A program made the position numbers and the translations under genes. This document shows, piece by piece, positions 1-9,987 of a DNA stretch of 64,000 nt. A model generated the notes under the pieces. It was not told where the DNA came from and ran no database searches. It saw nothing but the letters and a program-made list of their open reading frames with translations. This stretch comes from Antarcticibacterium sp. 1MA-6-2 (GTDB lineage Bacteria; Bacteroidota; Bacteroidia; Flavobacteriales; Flavobacteriaceae). Location of the stretch: contig NZ_CP091036.1 in NCBI RefSeq assembly GCF_021535135.1, positions 1,674,001 to 1,738,000 on the forward strand, in the 5' to 3' direction. The stretch's first letter is position 1; the number at the start of each line of letters is the position of its first letter.

Positions 1-274
1 ATGGTAGCTGATCGACAAACCCAATTTCTCCGGAAAGAAACTTTGTTTTTACAGCGTACGATAGCATCACCCGATTATGTGCAAGTATATCCTGCAATCC
101 CTCAGGTCGAAAGAAAGGAAATATATCTTCTTCCACCCAAACTATTACTTCATCAGGAAACTCTTCGGCCAGCTGCCAAAAGCATTGACATAGATCTTTT
201 GAAAAATTAATTCTCTCAGTTCCTTTCCATACCTCAGTTATGTTTGCGGCTCTTTTGTGAACTAGTAAAATCAT
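1..274 (-). CDS. N-terminal part of an unrecognised protein in the polysaccharide locus (cut by window edge)
   Basis: The reading frame opens with ATG at 274-272 and runs without a stop to the window edge, giving 91 residues. Its start overlaps the stop of the upstream gene in an ATGA, which indicates translational coupling and makes this the real frame rather than the antisense frame over the same bases. The visible part is soluble, with no signal peptide or membrane segment, and is rich in acidic and aromatic residues (VWVEEDIFPFF near residue 50). I do not recognise the family. From its position it is probably a glycosyltransferase or sugar-modifying enzyme, but that is inference from neighbours only. 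Confidence 0.6.
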   Translation of the reverse strand, partial: MILLVHKRAANITEVWKGTERINFSKDLCQCFWQLAEEFPDEVIVWVEEDIFPFFRPEGLQDILAHNRVMLSYAVKTKFLSGEIGFVDQLP

Positions 275-1287
275 TTTGTTTGTATTAGTTCAATAATTTT
301 CTGCAGCTTTAAACCTGGGTGTAACCACTCTTTATAATAAGCCGTATTTTCTTGTTGCATTTTCGCCCTGAGGCTGTCATTGGAGTACAGAAGTAAAGTT
401 TTTTCAAGGCATTCTTCCGGTGTTTCGTAATCCAGATAATGTCTTTCATTTTCCAAAGGACCAAGAAATTCATACACGTCCACCGGATTTGTGACAACAG
501 CCAGGCCAAAAGCCATATACTCCCCAAATTTGGCTCCTACACTTTCTTCAAGGCCCGGGCTCGTTATTCCTATAGAACACCCTCTCAACACCTCCAGATA
601 ATTCTTCCGATGAAATTCATTTTCATCAAGCAACAGGTCCGAGCAAATTTTCTCAGAAAAACTATCTCTTCTAATACCACCTATAAAATCAGAACCCAGT
701 TGTTTGGCTAATATCTTGTTCATTTTCACACGCTCCTCATTCAGGAGTTTTCTTTTATCTCTTTTCCATTCAGGATGACGTTCCCCCGCATCCCAGAGTC
801 GGGATCGGAAAATTACTTTTTTCCTGTCCGCTGGTTCCGAATGCATCCGCCTTAAATGATTTGTGGCGATAGAATCCTTTAAATTTAAAGACCGGGAAAG
901 AAAAGGAAAATATTTTAAGGAATATCTCCAGTAAGAAGGATCTTCAAGAAAAAGGAATTTGAGGTTCCGATTACTAAAAAAAACAGGGTAGTAAAGACCG
1001 TAAGGAATTAGCCTTTCCAATTGCTCACGATCTTTCTTTAATAGCATCCTTTTTACATAGAAGTCGCATTCATTGTAAAGAGACAAATCTATCCTATTGT
1101 TATCTGCAAGATCAAAAAAGACAGTCTTTCCATTAATTTCCAGTTTCAAAATGTTAACAGGATATTTCCCCGGATCCAGATGGTATGCCAGACTTATATT
1201 TTTTCTGGTGCCAAGGAATTCCAGCCCGGCAAAGACCTGGCTAAAATGAGGTAATGTCGAATTAAAATGTACGGTGACTTTCAGCAC
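271..1287 (-). CDS. Putative GT-B glycosyltransferase
   Basis: A 338-residue cytosolic protein. The C-terminal third carries a segment like the donor-binding half of GT-B enzymes: GITSPGLEESVGAKFGEYMA at about residues 238-257, followed by GLAVVTNPV. In this fold an acidic residue contacts the nucleotide-sugar. The N-terminal half is divergent and I cannot assign a family number. It would transfer a sugar to the growing surface polysaccharide at the inner membrane face. Its stop overlaps the start of the next gene by 4 bp (ATGA), so the two form an operon. It is transcribed divergently from the GT-C gene at 1504. Confidence 0.6.
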   Translation of the reverse strand: MLKVTVHFNSTLPHFSQVFAGLEFLGTRKNISLAYHLDPGKYPVNILKLEINGKTVFFDLADNNRIDLSLYNECDFYVKRMLLKKDREQLERLIPYGLYYPVFFSNRNLKFLFLEDPSYWRYSLKYFPFLSRSLNLKDSIATNHLRRMHSEPADRKKVIFRSRLWDAGERHPEWKRDKRKLLNEERVKMNKILAKQLGSDFIGGIRRDSFSEKICSDLLLDENEFHRKNYLEVLRGCSIGITSPGLEESVGAKFGEYMAFGLAVVTNPVDVYEFLGPLENERHYLDYETPEECLEKTLLLYSNDSLRAKMQQENTAYYKEWLHPGLKLQKIIELIQTK

Positions 1288-1503
1288 TTCGATCGTTTGG
1301 ATGACTCAAATGTAGCTATTTTAACCTAATGCTTAAGTTTGTTATTGCTATCCAGACAATTAATTTTCTAACTTTCTATAACAATTTTCTACATCTAAAA
1401 CTTTTGACCTCAGAACATAAAAAAATGCATCTCCTCAGAATTTGTTGAATAAAAGCAACTATAAAAAAAGAATTATATCTTAGTCGCTTCTTAGTCTTTA
1501 GTA

Positions 1504-2991
1504 TTGGCTACAAAAAACCTTATAAGCTCAGGTCTCTTAATTTATGTTGTTGCACTCGCTGCATCATTAATTCTAATTTTAACCAACTTTGAAAACGATT
1601 TGGGATTTTTTCCTGATTCTATGGCTTACCTGGAGGTATCTCAGAATATCGCAGATGGTGAAGGGATAGTGAATGACAAAGGAAGTTTGGTTTCTATTTG
1701 GCCTCCCTTGTTTCCAATTCTTCTTGCCATAGCATCCTTAATTTCTGGTATGTCTACACTAGAAGCCGGGCTATACTTAAACTCAATTTTACTGTTCGCT
1801 ACTACAATTTTATTTTATAAAATACTAAAGAAGCTTAAAATAGCTAATCTATTTGCACTCTCGATAACATTATTATTCCTGCTATCACATCCTATTTCTC
1901 TTTTTAATTATTACTTATCAGAAGGGCTTTTCCTTTTTCTATTATTAAGCAGTTTTTTGTACTACATAAAGTATTTAAATTTTAAAAAAACCAAATTTTT
2001 ACTAGCAAGTGGAATTTTCTGTGGATTTATGTTTTTAACCAGGTACGCAGGAATTGGTTTTATTGGGGCTTATTTCATCTTCCTCCTCCTAATTAAAAGA
2101 TCTTTTTTTTATAACCTGAAGAAACTTCTAATTTTTATTATTCCTCAGGCACTGGTAATTATACCATGGTTCCTCTACATTGCTTCTTTTGATGAGACCC
2201 AGCCAATACGAAAATTTTCAGTTCATATAATGCCCTGGGCAAAATTGGAATCTTTTTTTCTGTCAATAGCCTACTGGTTTATCGGCGGTGACATAGCGAG
2301 ATTATTTTTTCCTTTCCTTCTTGTATTTTTTTTAATAATGTATAAGAAATATGACATAGAAATAAGAGAGTTAGTTTCCAGTGTCTTCAGTAATTACAGG
2401 AAAATTATTCTTGCCGCATTAACCCTCATAATTTGCTATGTTGGTTTTTTATTTGTAACCGTCAACTTTTTTGACCAGGTGACCCCACTTGATAGAAGGA
2501 TTCTTGCACCCATTTTTCCATTTATGCTGATCTTATTGGGAATATTTCTCAACTATTTTAAAGGACAGCCTCATTTAAAGATATTCTCTTTCTCAATACT
2601 ACTTTTCCTGTTGCTAAATTTCTCAGGTTCTGTACTTCCTCTCTGGTTTCATCATTATAAGAATGGATCAGGATATACAAAAATAACATGGAAACAATCT
2701 GATGCTATATTAAGTCTCAATTCTGTTGACGATGACCTTCCGGTTTATTCTAATGCAATTGAGATAATCACCTTACATACTAGTCATTCTGCAAGAATAA
2801 TTCCTGGTAAATCAAATAGAGAAAATTTAAACAGTATTAAACAGGAAATATATGAGGGCAAGGCAATATTAGTTTTCCTGGATGCTGTAAACTGGAGGAA
2901 TTACTTAATTCCCAAACAGGAGCTACTGGAAGAATTTGATTCTTTCGAAATTTCCTGTCTTGAAGATGGATTCATTATAAAAAAGAAATAG
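1504..2991 (+). CDS. GT-C fold integral-membrane glycosyltransferase (ArnT/PMT-like)
   Basis: 495 residues with roughly ten or more hydrophobic membrane segments. The first periplasmic loop contains FFPDSMAYL (about residues 35-43). The acidic residue in this loop is the hallmark of GT-C enzymes that use polyprenyl-phosphate sugars as donors. A TTG at 1504 is used as start: an in-frame stop lies at 1492-1494, and the first ATG is inside the conserved acidic loop. The gene stands alone on the plus strand inside a minus-strand cluster. It probably adds a side-chain sugar on the periplasmic side. The substrate cannot be read from sequence. Confidence 0.75.
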   Translation: MATKNLISSGLLIYVVALAASLILILTNFENDLGFFPDSMAYLEVSQNIADGEGIVNDKGSLVSIWPPLFPILLAIASLISGMSTLEAGLYLNSILLFATTILFYKILKKLKIANLFALSITLLFLLSHPISLFNYYLSEGLFLFLLLSSFLYYIKYLNFKKTKFLLASGIFCGFMFLTRYAGIGFIGAYFIFLLLIKRSFFYNLKKLLIFIIPQALVIIPWFLYIASFDETQPIRKFSVHIMPWAKLESFFLSIAYWFIGGDIARLFFPFLLVFFLIMYKKYDIEIRELVSSVFSNYRKIILAALTLIICYVGFLFVTVNFFDQVTPLDRRILAPIFPFMLILLGIFLNYFKGQPHLKIFSFSILLFLLLNFSGSVLPLWFHHYKNGSGYTKITWKQSDAILSLNSVDDDLPVYSNAIEIITLHTSHSARIIPGKSNRENLNSIKQEIYEGKAILVFLDAVNWRNYLIPKQELLEEFDSFEISCLEDGFIIKKK

Positions 2992-3100
2992 AGAGTTTAA
3001 GAAATCTCTTCAGTAATTTTTTTTTAGGAAGACTTCTTATAAACAATAGCAGTAGCTATATTTCTCCTTCACCCTTGGTTCTGGTATTTTCTTTCATCTT

Positions 3101-4196
3101 TTACAACTGTATACAAAATGTAATACTTTTCAGGTCTGTAGCGACATTGAAAGAATAGTTATGATTCCTGTAGCGAAAAAGAATTTCTTTAAGAACAAGA
3201 TCATTAACTTCTTTCATAGAAAGATACGGTTGTGTCTGCCTTCCTAGTTTCTTCTTGATCTTATATTTCCATGTATTGAAATATTCATCTTCTACGAATT
3301 CAGCTTTTATTGTCTCCCCTTTGAAAGAAGGAAGTTCTTCCCCTAAGAAATGTTCCACATGGGAGAGTACATTATTAATATGAAATTTTCTTTCAGCTGT
3401 ATTTAGGAGATGACCCTGTCCCTCATGAACTATTACCCCCATCCCATGCTGTCCCATAGGTTGAATTAAACCTCTTTTCCTGTTCCTATGAAAATGTCGC
3501 TCATTAATCCTCATAATATTCCTTATCCTTGGGGTCCCAGTCAGCAATTTGTCCTCTGAACCCGAAAAACTTCTATGCCAATTATGGTAGAAATAAACTC
3601 CCTCAATAGGTTCTTTTCTGTAGCTAAGCACTTTCCAGGCGGGCAAACAAGTCTTCGTCTTCGGCTCCATAAAAGTGAAAGAATTCATCAAGCCCTTTTA
3701 CCTTTGATAGAGCTTCTTTTGATGCAAGTAACATACCATTTACACTTCCTACACGTTGTGGCTTTAAATCTTCAAAACGGTGATTTTCGCTCAATTTCTT
3801 AGACTCTTCCGCACTTAAATAACCCAATCGGAATAAGAAAAACTTTTCTGAAGGAGAAAGGTTATTCAATAGAGACAGACTATTGGGGTGAAAAATTAGG
3901 TCTACATCTGCTATAAAAATATTGGGAAAAGTAGCTTTTTTGATAGCATAGTTCAGGGCCTTGCTTTTGTTCCATAGCAAATGGGAAACTTCTAGATGAA
4001 AAAATTGGGCAAAGTCGTAAGAGGTAAAAAGATTCTGATATTGAGATACTAAAGTAGGCTCACTGCCGTAATCCACGAAAATAACCTCAAAATTCTGTGC
4101 CTGTTGTGAGGACAGGGAATTAATGGAAGCTTTTATCCGCTTCACATCGCGATTACGATTCGCATAAATAATTGATATGAATTGCACGTTACTCAT
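3101..4196 (-). CDS. GT2 family glycosyltransferase with galactosyltransferase-like C-terminus (frame broken at 3623)
   Basis: The N-terminal part shows a GT-A fold: FISIIYANRN at residue 6, VDYGSE, and a metal-binding IADVDLIF near residue 97. It then has FYGAEDEDLFARLE, the conserved GAEDxD motif of Glyco_transf_7C domains. Immediately after this the frame breaks at 3623-3629, where the coding strand reads GCTTAGC. Restoring GCCGGC gives LESAGYRKE, the expected continuation, and an uninterrupted protein of about 364 residues ending at 3101. One extra base explains the whole defect, so I treat the gene as intact in the organism. It overlaps the upstream GT4 gene by 4 bp. Confidence 0.8.
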
Positions 4197-5338
4197 AATT
4201 CTCTCTCAACAATTGCATAAGCCTCAAGAACTTTATTTTTTACCTTTTCTCGTTCCAATAAAGGTGTAATATTTTTGCTATTCCAGTCAATGGCTTTTCT
4301 TAAAAAAGGTTCATTATTGATCCCACAAAGGATTAGGTTTGCTATTTCTTTGGAATCTTCAGGATCAGAAATTAATAGCCCATTAAAATTATGAGAGATA
4401 ATTTCAGCTGTTGCTCCGCCCGGATTAGACTGGATAGGAAAGGTTTCCATTATAATTGCCTCAAGTAGAGTATTAGGCATGCCGTCAGAAATACTGCTTC
4501 CCAAGTAGATTCTGGATGAACCCATTAGTTTCAAAATCTGCTCGTGTGGCAACTTTTCATAAATTTTGAAATTTTCCCAAATGTCCATATGGTGATTTAC
4601 CGCAAAATCTATAACCTTTTGATTGGCTGCAAATACCACAATTTCATATTTAGAAAGGTGGCTCTTAAGAAGGTTTACAGCTTCTAAAATTTTTATGCTT
4701 CTACCAAATTTATGTTGATATCCTTTTATTAAAATTTTTTTTCGTTGCTGTATTGGTAATTTCCACTTCTCAAAAAACTTACTATTATATCCTCCTCCTG
4801 TAGGGAAGACTCCTAGAAATTTACCTTCAAAACCGTATATTTTGGCGATTTGGAAATCTCTTTGGCAATCTGCAAACATAAAATTTATTCTCGGTAGAAC
4901 CTCTTTAATACCTATTAAATATTTTTCTTCATTTTGATAAAAGAACAGATCGTTTCCCCAAGCAGAATAGATCCATTTAATATTAGGATGTTTTTGCATT
5001 TCTTCTAGAATAGGTACACAGGAGGCATACATAACAAAACTGTGTACAACATCCGGTTCAATTTCCAATAATATTTTTTTAAATATTGAAGATAATTTTC
5101 GTTCATTAAACCTGTTTATTAATTTTGTTAGTCTGGGTGCATTTTCTTTTAAAAAATACCTTCCGGGAAAATCATATTTATACCTCCAACCCTTAATCTG
5201 ATGGACAAAATCAATTTGCTCAACATGTGTATTGGAATCAAAAACATCCAGCCAATATACTTTATGCCCTGAATTCTTTAATTGCTCTGTCCAGTTAAAG
5301 AAATGCGGGGCGAAAATTGATACCATCAAAATTTTCAT
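4193..5338 (-). CDS. GT4-type glycosyltransferase
   Basis: 381 residues with a GT-B architecture. The start, MKILMVSIFAPHFFNWTEQL, is the typical first beta strand of the acceptor domain. The C-terminal half has YLGSSISDGMPNTLLEAIIM (about residues 277-296), the E-x7-E-like signature of GT4 retaining transferases, in which glutamates contact the nucleotide-sugar. FPIQSNPGGATAEII follows, as usual in the family. There is no membrane segment, so it should act at the cytoplasmic face. It has 4-bp overlaps with both neighbours and belongs to the run of coupled genes from 9629 to 3101. Confidence 0.82.
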   Translation of the reverse strand: MKILMVSIFAPHFFNWTEQLKNSGHKVYWLDVFDSNTHVEQIDFVHQIKGWRYKYDFPGRYFLKENAPRLTKLINRFNERKLSSIFKKILLEIEPDVVHSFVMYASCVPILEEMQKHPNIKWIYSAWGNDLFFYQNEEKYLIGIKEVLPRINFMFADCQRDFQIAKIYGFEGKFLGVFPTGGGYNSKFFEKWKLPIQQRKKILIKGYQHKFGRSIKILEAVNLLKSHLSKYEIVVFAANQKVIDFAVNHHMDIWENFKIYEKLPHEQILKLMGSSRIYLGSSISDGMPNTLLEAIIMETFPIQSNPGGATAEIISHNFNGLLISDPEDSKEIANLILCGINNEPFLRKAIDWNSKNITPLLEREKVKNKVLEAYAIVEREL

Positions 5339-6567
5339 AGCTTGTTCAAGTTTTCAATAATAACTTTTAAATTGTCGGCAGATAAATATTGTATTACTTC
5401 CTTGTAATTCCACTTTTCTAGTCCTGCCTTCCATCTTTGATATAATTCCCCGATCAATATTTCTATTTGTTCTGTATCATCTATTTCTGCCCAATAAGGA
5501 TAAGTATCTCCTAACAGCCTTTTTGCTTCACTTTTAAGTGGACCTAATAAGAGAATAGGTTTTTCTGTAGCAATACAATGAGGGAATTTACCGGGTAGGA
5601 AGGGGCTGAAACCAGCTTTTGCTTCTATTATTACATTTACAGAGACGTTTTCCTGTAATTTAAGTACCTGGTGGAAAGGTAAGTTTTCACAATAAGCGGA
5701 TATTTGGGGATTTTCGGCTGCTTCTTTTTCAAGATAGGTTTGGTAATGTTCAGCCGGGCCAACGTGTAAAAATTTGACAGGAGCTTTCGGATTTTTGTTA
5801 AGGAACAATTTAAAACCCTCTATTAAACCTTTTGGATTTCGCGCCTGCAACAAATTACCAGCATGTAAAATGGTAAATTCAGCAGCATTAATTTTTATGG
5901 GTGAAGATTTTCCTTCTTCAGTATCTTTATTTAACTGATGTGGGATTACAATTCCCTTTTCAAAATACGAAGTATAATGAGTACCCATCCATTCCTTAAG
6001 CAACTTTGAAGGAAAAGCTGCGTATTTACAATTGTCCGCAATTTCCTGCATAAACCGTTGTTTAGCTTTGTAACCCTGCTCCTGCCAAGTATAAGGCTTA
6101 GGATACCAGTGCATGGGGTATGGATCATGAATATAGGCAATCCACCTACTATGCCATTTTGGAAGTCTCAGCAATGCATGATGTGGACGGAAACTTCCAC
6201 CCTGACTTAAAGTTAGCACCCAATCCGGCTCAAAATCTTTTTCCTTTCTTAAAGCTGAAATAATACTATTTCTATCATTTTTTAATGTAAATGAGAATCC
6301 TACCCTTTTTTCGATTCTGTGATTTAGGCTTATCCCGAAAATGTTGCGAATATATCTTTCCATTCGGCTCAACAGGAATAGTTCACTACTCCGGTTTTCC
6401 TTTATGGCAATTGTCGCAGCGCCTTTAAGAGATATTTCTTTTCTTGTATAATGATATACTTTTACCCGAAAGCCACATTGAATCAAGTTCAGGATAAGAG
6501 CTCTATTGACTTTCCCACCGCTCCCGGAATCAAGATCAATGGATTCTGCAACAACGAGGATTTTCAT
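5335..6567 (-). CDS. GT4-like glycosyltransferase
   Basis: 410 residues. The N-terminus, MKILVVAESIDLDSGSGGKV, is a GT-B start with a glycine-rich loop. FTILHAGNLLQARNPKGLIE (about residues 231-250) is the strand-loop-helix that opens the nucleotide-binding half. The last part has VIIEAKAGFSPFLPGKFPHC near residue 313 in place of the usual E-x7-E. The family is GT-B, but the subfamily is uncertain. The gene starts 4 bp inside the stop of the WecB-type epimerase, so it is co-translated with it. It may use the sugar that the epimerase supplies (inference). Confidence 0.72.
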   Translation of the reverse strand: MKILVVAESIDLDSGSGGKVNRALILNLIQCGFRVKVYHYTRKEISLKGAATIAIKENRSSELFLLSRMERYIRNIFGISLNHRIEKRVGFSFTLKNDRNSIISALRKEKDFEPDWVLTLSQGGSFRPHHALLRLPKWHSRWIAYIHDPYPMHWYPKPYTWQEQGYKAKQRFMQEIADNCKYAAFPSKLLKEWMGTHYTSYFEKGIVIPHQLNKDTEEGKSSPIKINAAEFTILHAGNLLQARNPKGLIEGFKLFLNKNPKAPVKFLHVGPAEHYQTYLEKEAAENPQISAYCENLPFHQVLKLQENVSVNVIIEAKAGFSPFLPGKFPHCIATEKPILLLGPLKSEAKRLLGDTYPYWAEIDDTEQIEILIGELYQRWKAGLEKWNYKEVIQYLSADNLKVIIENLNKL

Positions 6568-7667
6568 ATAAGGCCAAAATGCATTTTCAGGGAATATATG
6601 ATCTTTTTAGAAGCTTTACCATCTCCGTAAGGATTTCCTGCTTCTGTCTTAAAAGGAGAATTCAGCAATTGGAGGCCCTCTTTTAAAATACAGTGTGAGT
6701 TTGAACCAACGAGAATGGCAAATTCTGATTCAATACCCTCGGATCTTTCGGAGTTCTCCCTGGTTACCAGGACCTTTTTTCCAAAACTCGGTGCTTCTTC
6801 CTGTATTCCTCCTGAATCTGAAATAATAAACTCGCAATTTCTAATTAGCCAGAGCATAATTTGATAAGAAACAGGATTTATTAAATGAACATTTTTATTT
6901 TCATTCAATTCCCCATAAACTTCCTGTTGTACGTTGGGATTTAAATGTACTGGGAAAATAATCTGGACATGGTCAGAAAGCTTTTTTAATGCCAGGCAAA
7001 TTTGATTTAAACCCTCCCCGAAATTTTCCCTGCGATGGCCTGTTACCAACACGAATTTTTCAATTCCTGTAAAATTAATACCAGTAACATCTGAGACCGC
7101 CGTGAAGGTTAAATCTTCTATCTTTTTTTCACTCCATTCCAGCGCATCAACTACAGTATTTCCTGTTATAAATATTTCACCTTCTGAAATGTTTTCTCTT
7201 AACAAATTTTCCTTTGCTCGCAAAGTTGGTGCAAAGTGGATAGAGGCAAGACGGGCGGTAAGTTGCCTGTTTATTTCTTCTGGAAAAGGAGAGTTTCGAT
7301 TAAAGGTTCGAAGACCAGCCTCCACATGACCTACTTTAATCCCTTTATGAAAAGCAGCCATGGCAACAATAACAGAAGTGGTGGTGTCGCCGTGAACCAG
7401 GACCAGGTCAGGTTGTGATGAGGAGAAAACTTCATCAATATTTTTAAAAATTTCTGCACTGAGACCATTTAAACTTTGCCCCTGTTTCATTAGGTTAAGA
7501 TCAAAATCAGGCTTTACCTCAAAAAAGTCCAGCACCTGATCAAGCATTTCACGGTGCTGTGCCGTTATACAAACTTCAAAAGGAATTTTCTGTTTTTGAA
7601 GTTCATGGATTACCGGGGCCATTTTTATTGCTTCCGGTCGGGTTCCGAAACATACTAGAATTTTCAA
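6564..7667 (-). CDS. wecB: UDP-N-acetylglucosamine 2-epimerase (non-hydrolysing)
   Basis: 367 residues, the usual length for WecB/MnaA. Family marks are present in order: CFGTRPEAIKMAPVIHEL near the N-terminus, HVEAGLRTFNRNSPFPEEIN around residue 115, VLVTGHRRENFG around residue 207, and ISDSGGIQEEAPSFGKKVLV around residue 281. The enzyme interconverts UDP-GlcNAc and UDP-ManNAc in the cytoplasm, supplying ManNAc (or, after oxidation, ManNAcA) for the polysaccharide. It differs from the hydrolysing epimerase at 32820, which feeds nonulosonic acid synthesis. It overlaps genes on both sides by 4 bp. Confidence 0.93.
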   Translation of the reverse strand: MKILVCFGTRPEAIKMAPVIHELQKQKIPFEVCITAQHREMLDQVLDFFEVKPDFDLNLMKQGQSLNGLSAEIFKNIDEVFSSSQPDLVLVHGDTTTSVIVAMAAFHKGIKVGHVEAGLRTFNRNSPFPEEINRQLTARLASIHFAPTLRAKENLLRENISEGEIFITGNTVVDALEWSEKKIEDLTFTAVSDVTGINFTGIEKFVLVTGHRRENFGEGLNQICLALKKLSDHVQIIFPVHLNPNVQQEVYGELNENKNVHLINPVSYQIMLWLIRNCEFIISDSGGIQEEAPSFGKKVLVTRENSERSEGIESEFAILVGSNSHCILKEGLQLLNSPFKTEAGNPYGDGKASKKIIYSLKMHFGLI

Positions 7668-8611
7668 GCTTCTCTGAATTTTTTTTTCAATAGGAAAAGA
7701 GGTTTTAAAAAGGGGTAAAAAACATACCCTATTTTGTATTTAAGAGATTTTATAATCCCTGAATTTGATTTTTTTAAAGTATAATTAATTATTTCAGGCT
7801 TGTTGAACTGAAAACCCCAACGTATAAAATAATGGATTAATTTTTCTGTTAATAATTGATGTTTCTTTAAATTATTAATTACCATTTTAATGGCTTGTAT
7901 ATTTGAATTCATTCTAATTGGATCTGCATTCCAAAATTCTCCCGTATTGGAATTTGGATGTTTCCGTCCAAAGTAAAGAACTTTTTCTAAAGAAATTCCC
8001 TTACTTCCTCTTAATAAAATTCGGGTATAGCACTCCCATTCTTCCGCAAACATCAAATTTTCATCAAATCTTAAATCTTTAAAACATGATTTTTTCCAAA
8101 GTACCTGACAGGAATTAAATGGAATTTCACCACATATCATTTTCTCGACAACACAGCTATCTAAAACTTTAACTCCATACTCCTCATCATTATTAAATTC
8201 ACGCTCAAACTTACCTTGAAAAACAGTTCGAAGGTATCGGCAATAATCAACATTATGTGCTTCTATTTTTCTTACTGTCCATTCAAGTAATTTAGGATGA
8301 GGAATATCGTCGTCATCAAAAAAGATAACGTATTCTCCCTTTGCGTTATCAAGACCAAAATTACGGCAACCGGGTAGCCCTTTTTTATAGTTATCTTTTC
8401 TTTGGAAATATTTAAAGCGGCTGTCTCTCAAACACAATTCATCTATTATTTGAGAAGTACTGTCGGTGCTGCCATCATCTATAATCAAACACTCAAAATC
8501 ATGAAAACTCTGCTCAATAATATATTGAAGGCTTTCTTCTAAAAAATGAGCCCGATTATAAGTCGCCATTATTATACTGATAAAGGGAGATCTAATTTTT
8601 AAATTTTCCAA
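7664..8611 (-). CDS. GT2 family glycosyltransferase
   Basis: 315 residues, a classical GT-A enzyme. FISIIMATYNRAHFLEESLQ opens the nucleotide-binding strand, DDGSTD binds the uracil/ribose region, and YVIFFDDDDIPHP near residue 94 holds the DxD metal site. LMFAEEWECYTRILLRG near residue 185 corresponds to the acceptor-side ED motif that carries the catalytic base. The C-terminus ends in a basic hydrophobic stretch (YVFYPFLKPLFLLKKKF), possibly for membrane association. It overlaps the preceding GT2 gene by 13 bp and the epimerase gene by 4 bp. Confidence 0.87.
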   Translation of the reverse strand: MENLKIRSPFISIIMATYNRAHFLEESLQYIIEQSFHDFECLIIDDGSTDSTSQIIDELCLRDSRFKYFQRKDNYKKGLPGCRNFGLDNAKGEYVIFFDDDDIPHPKLLEWTVRKIEAHNVDYCRYLRTVFQGKFEREFNNDEEYGVKVLDSCVVEKMICGEIPFNSCQVLWKKSCFKDLRFDENLMFAEEWECYTRILLRGSKGISLEKVLYFGRKHPNSNTGEFWNADPIRMNSNIQAIKMVINNLKKHQLLTEKLIHYFIRWGFQFNKPEIINYTLKKSNSGIIKSLKYKIGYVFYPFLKPLFLLKKKFREA

Positions 8612-9629
8612 AAAGAAAATGATTTAATGAATAAATTGATTTCTCCAAATGATGATAGCTTCATATCCCACTTATTTTTTATCTTTAGATAATCAAAAAA
8701 TACTTGTGGTGTATATCTTTCATACCTGTTAACGAATTTTTTTAGCACCCTTTCTTCCAGGTCCAGCAAGTACTTTTTAAAACCTTTTTTTCGAAAAATC
8801 CTTCGTTGTTTGAATTGCAAAATTTTTGTTTCACATTCTGAAAAGTTTGAATCTCATTAACCGTAAGTAAAAAATTTTTTCTAAAAACCTTCATTAATAC
8901 TTGTTGCTCACTAGGCTCCAAGTGAACGTTTAAATAACCTAATAATCGAAGTTTAACTTTAATAGATTCTTCTTCTTGTTGTTCATATCGGGTTCTGGAA
9001 ACGGAAGCATAATGAATACGGTAGCTCACCAAAACTTCAGGAATGTTATAGAGATGTCCTATGGGCAACAATCGAACCCACAAATCATAATCTTCTGAAG
9101 GTTCTTTTAAGGCATCGTAATAAACAGAAGATTGAATAAGAGCATCTTTTCTTATCATAACAGAAGAATGGACCAAACAATTTCCCCAGAGTAAAGCTAA
9201 CCTTATTTCCGCATTTTTGGTGGGAAGGGAGACCGCATTGTTCTTTCCCATTATTTCATGTTGCGTTCCACATACTATAACCTCCGGATTACTCTCCAAA
9301 AAAGATATTTGTTTAGCAAATCTGTTTGGTAGGCTTATATCGTCACTATCCATCCTGCCCACGTATTTACCTTGGGCAATTTTTAGCCCTGTATTTAAAC
9401 TATTTGTATAACCAGTGTTTTTACGTTTTTCAATTAACTTAATTCTTGCATCACTGTAAGATTTTATAATAGAAACCGTTTGATCAGTCGATGCATCATC
9501 TATAATTAGAAATTCAAAATCTTCATAACTTTGGTTAAGAACACTTTCCACTGATGCAGCAATATATTTCTCCGCGTTAAATACGGGCATTAGAACGGTA
9601 AGTAAAGGAGTTGATATAGCCTTATCCAT
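8599..9629 (-). CDS. GT2 family glycosyltransferase (homopolymer frameshift near 8823)
   Basis: The N-terminal part reads LLTVLMPVFNAEKYIAASVE, DDASTDQTVSI and YVGRMDSDDISLPNRF (DxD site near residue 95), then PSEDYDLWVRL with the acceptor-side ED. The frame then slips in an A5/T5 homopolymer at 8823-8827. One added base joins it to a basic tail (QFKQRRIFRKKGFKKYLLDL) ending at 8599, for a total of about 343 residues. This break is an ordinary homopolymer error and not one of the RCCGGY-type errors. It is the first gene of the coupled minus-strand run, with a 358-bp divergent gap upstream. Confidence 0.82.
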
Positions 9630-9987
9630 TGTGAAGGAAATAAATCATTTTAATTTATCGTTTTAGATGCAAACCTAAATGAAAACTAACTTTTTTAAGT
9701 TATAAGATGAAATAATGTTAAGTTGATACTTATAAAATCTTCTTTACTTCCTTTTATGGGAAAGAATAAAAATCTTCAATTTTAAATAAATAAAACATAA
9801 TTAGACTCAATACTTTTATATTTAACCAAAGCTTTCAGCCTTTACCGATTTACTTGTAGAAGGTCATTTACAATTCTATATTACTAGAATGAAATAATGA
9901 ATTGAGGACATTAAGATTATACATCGGATTAAAATATTTCAGTCAAAACTTTAACAATTATAATTTTGAAATCATAAATTTATTAAG
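9630..9987. other. Divergent intergenic region, AT-rich
   Basis: 358 bases without a gene, between the minus-strand GT2 gene starting at 9629 and the plus-strand GT14 gene starting at 9988. It is strongly AT-rich and must carry promoters for both directions. Only the plus-strand box listed separately at 9961 is convincing. I see no RNA gene or repeat. Confidence 0.6.
9961..9968 (+). promoter_or_regulatory. Candidate Bacteroidetes -7 promoter box
   Basis: TAATTTTG matches the Bacteroidetes sigma-ABfr -7 consensus TAnnTTTG. It lies about 20 bases before the TTG start of the GT14 gene, leaving a short leader as is common in this phylum. I do not see a clear -33 TTG at the right distance, so this is tentative. 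Confidence 0.4.

Noticed and set aside
1..210. Plus-strand open frame of 69 codons at the window start
   Set aside because: The opposite strand holds a longer frame that is start-stop coupled (ATGA) to the upstream gene and continues the operon.
8599..8820. Separate small gene at 8599-8820
   Set aside because: It is the basic C-terminal tail of the GT2 gene after a homopolymer slip at 8823-8827.
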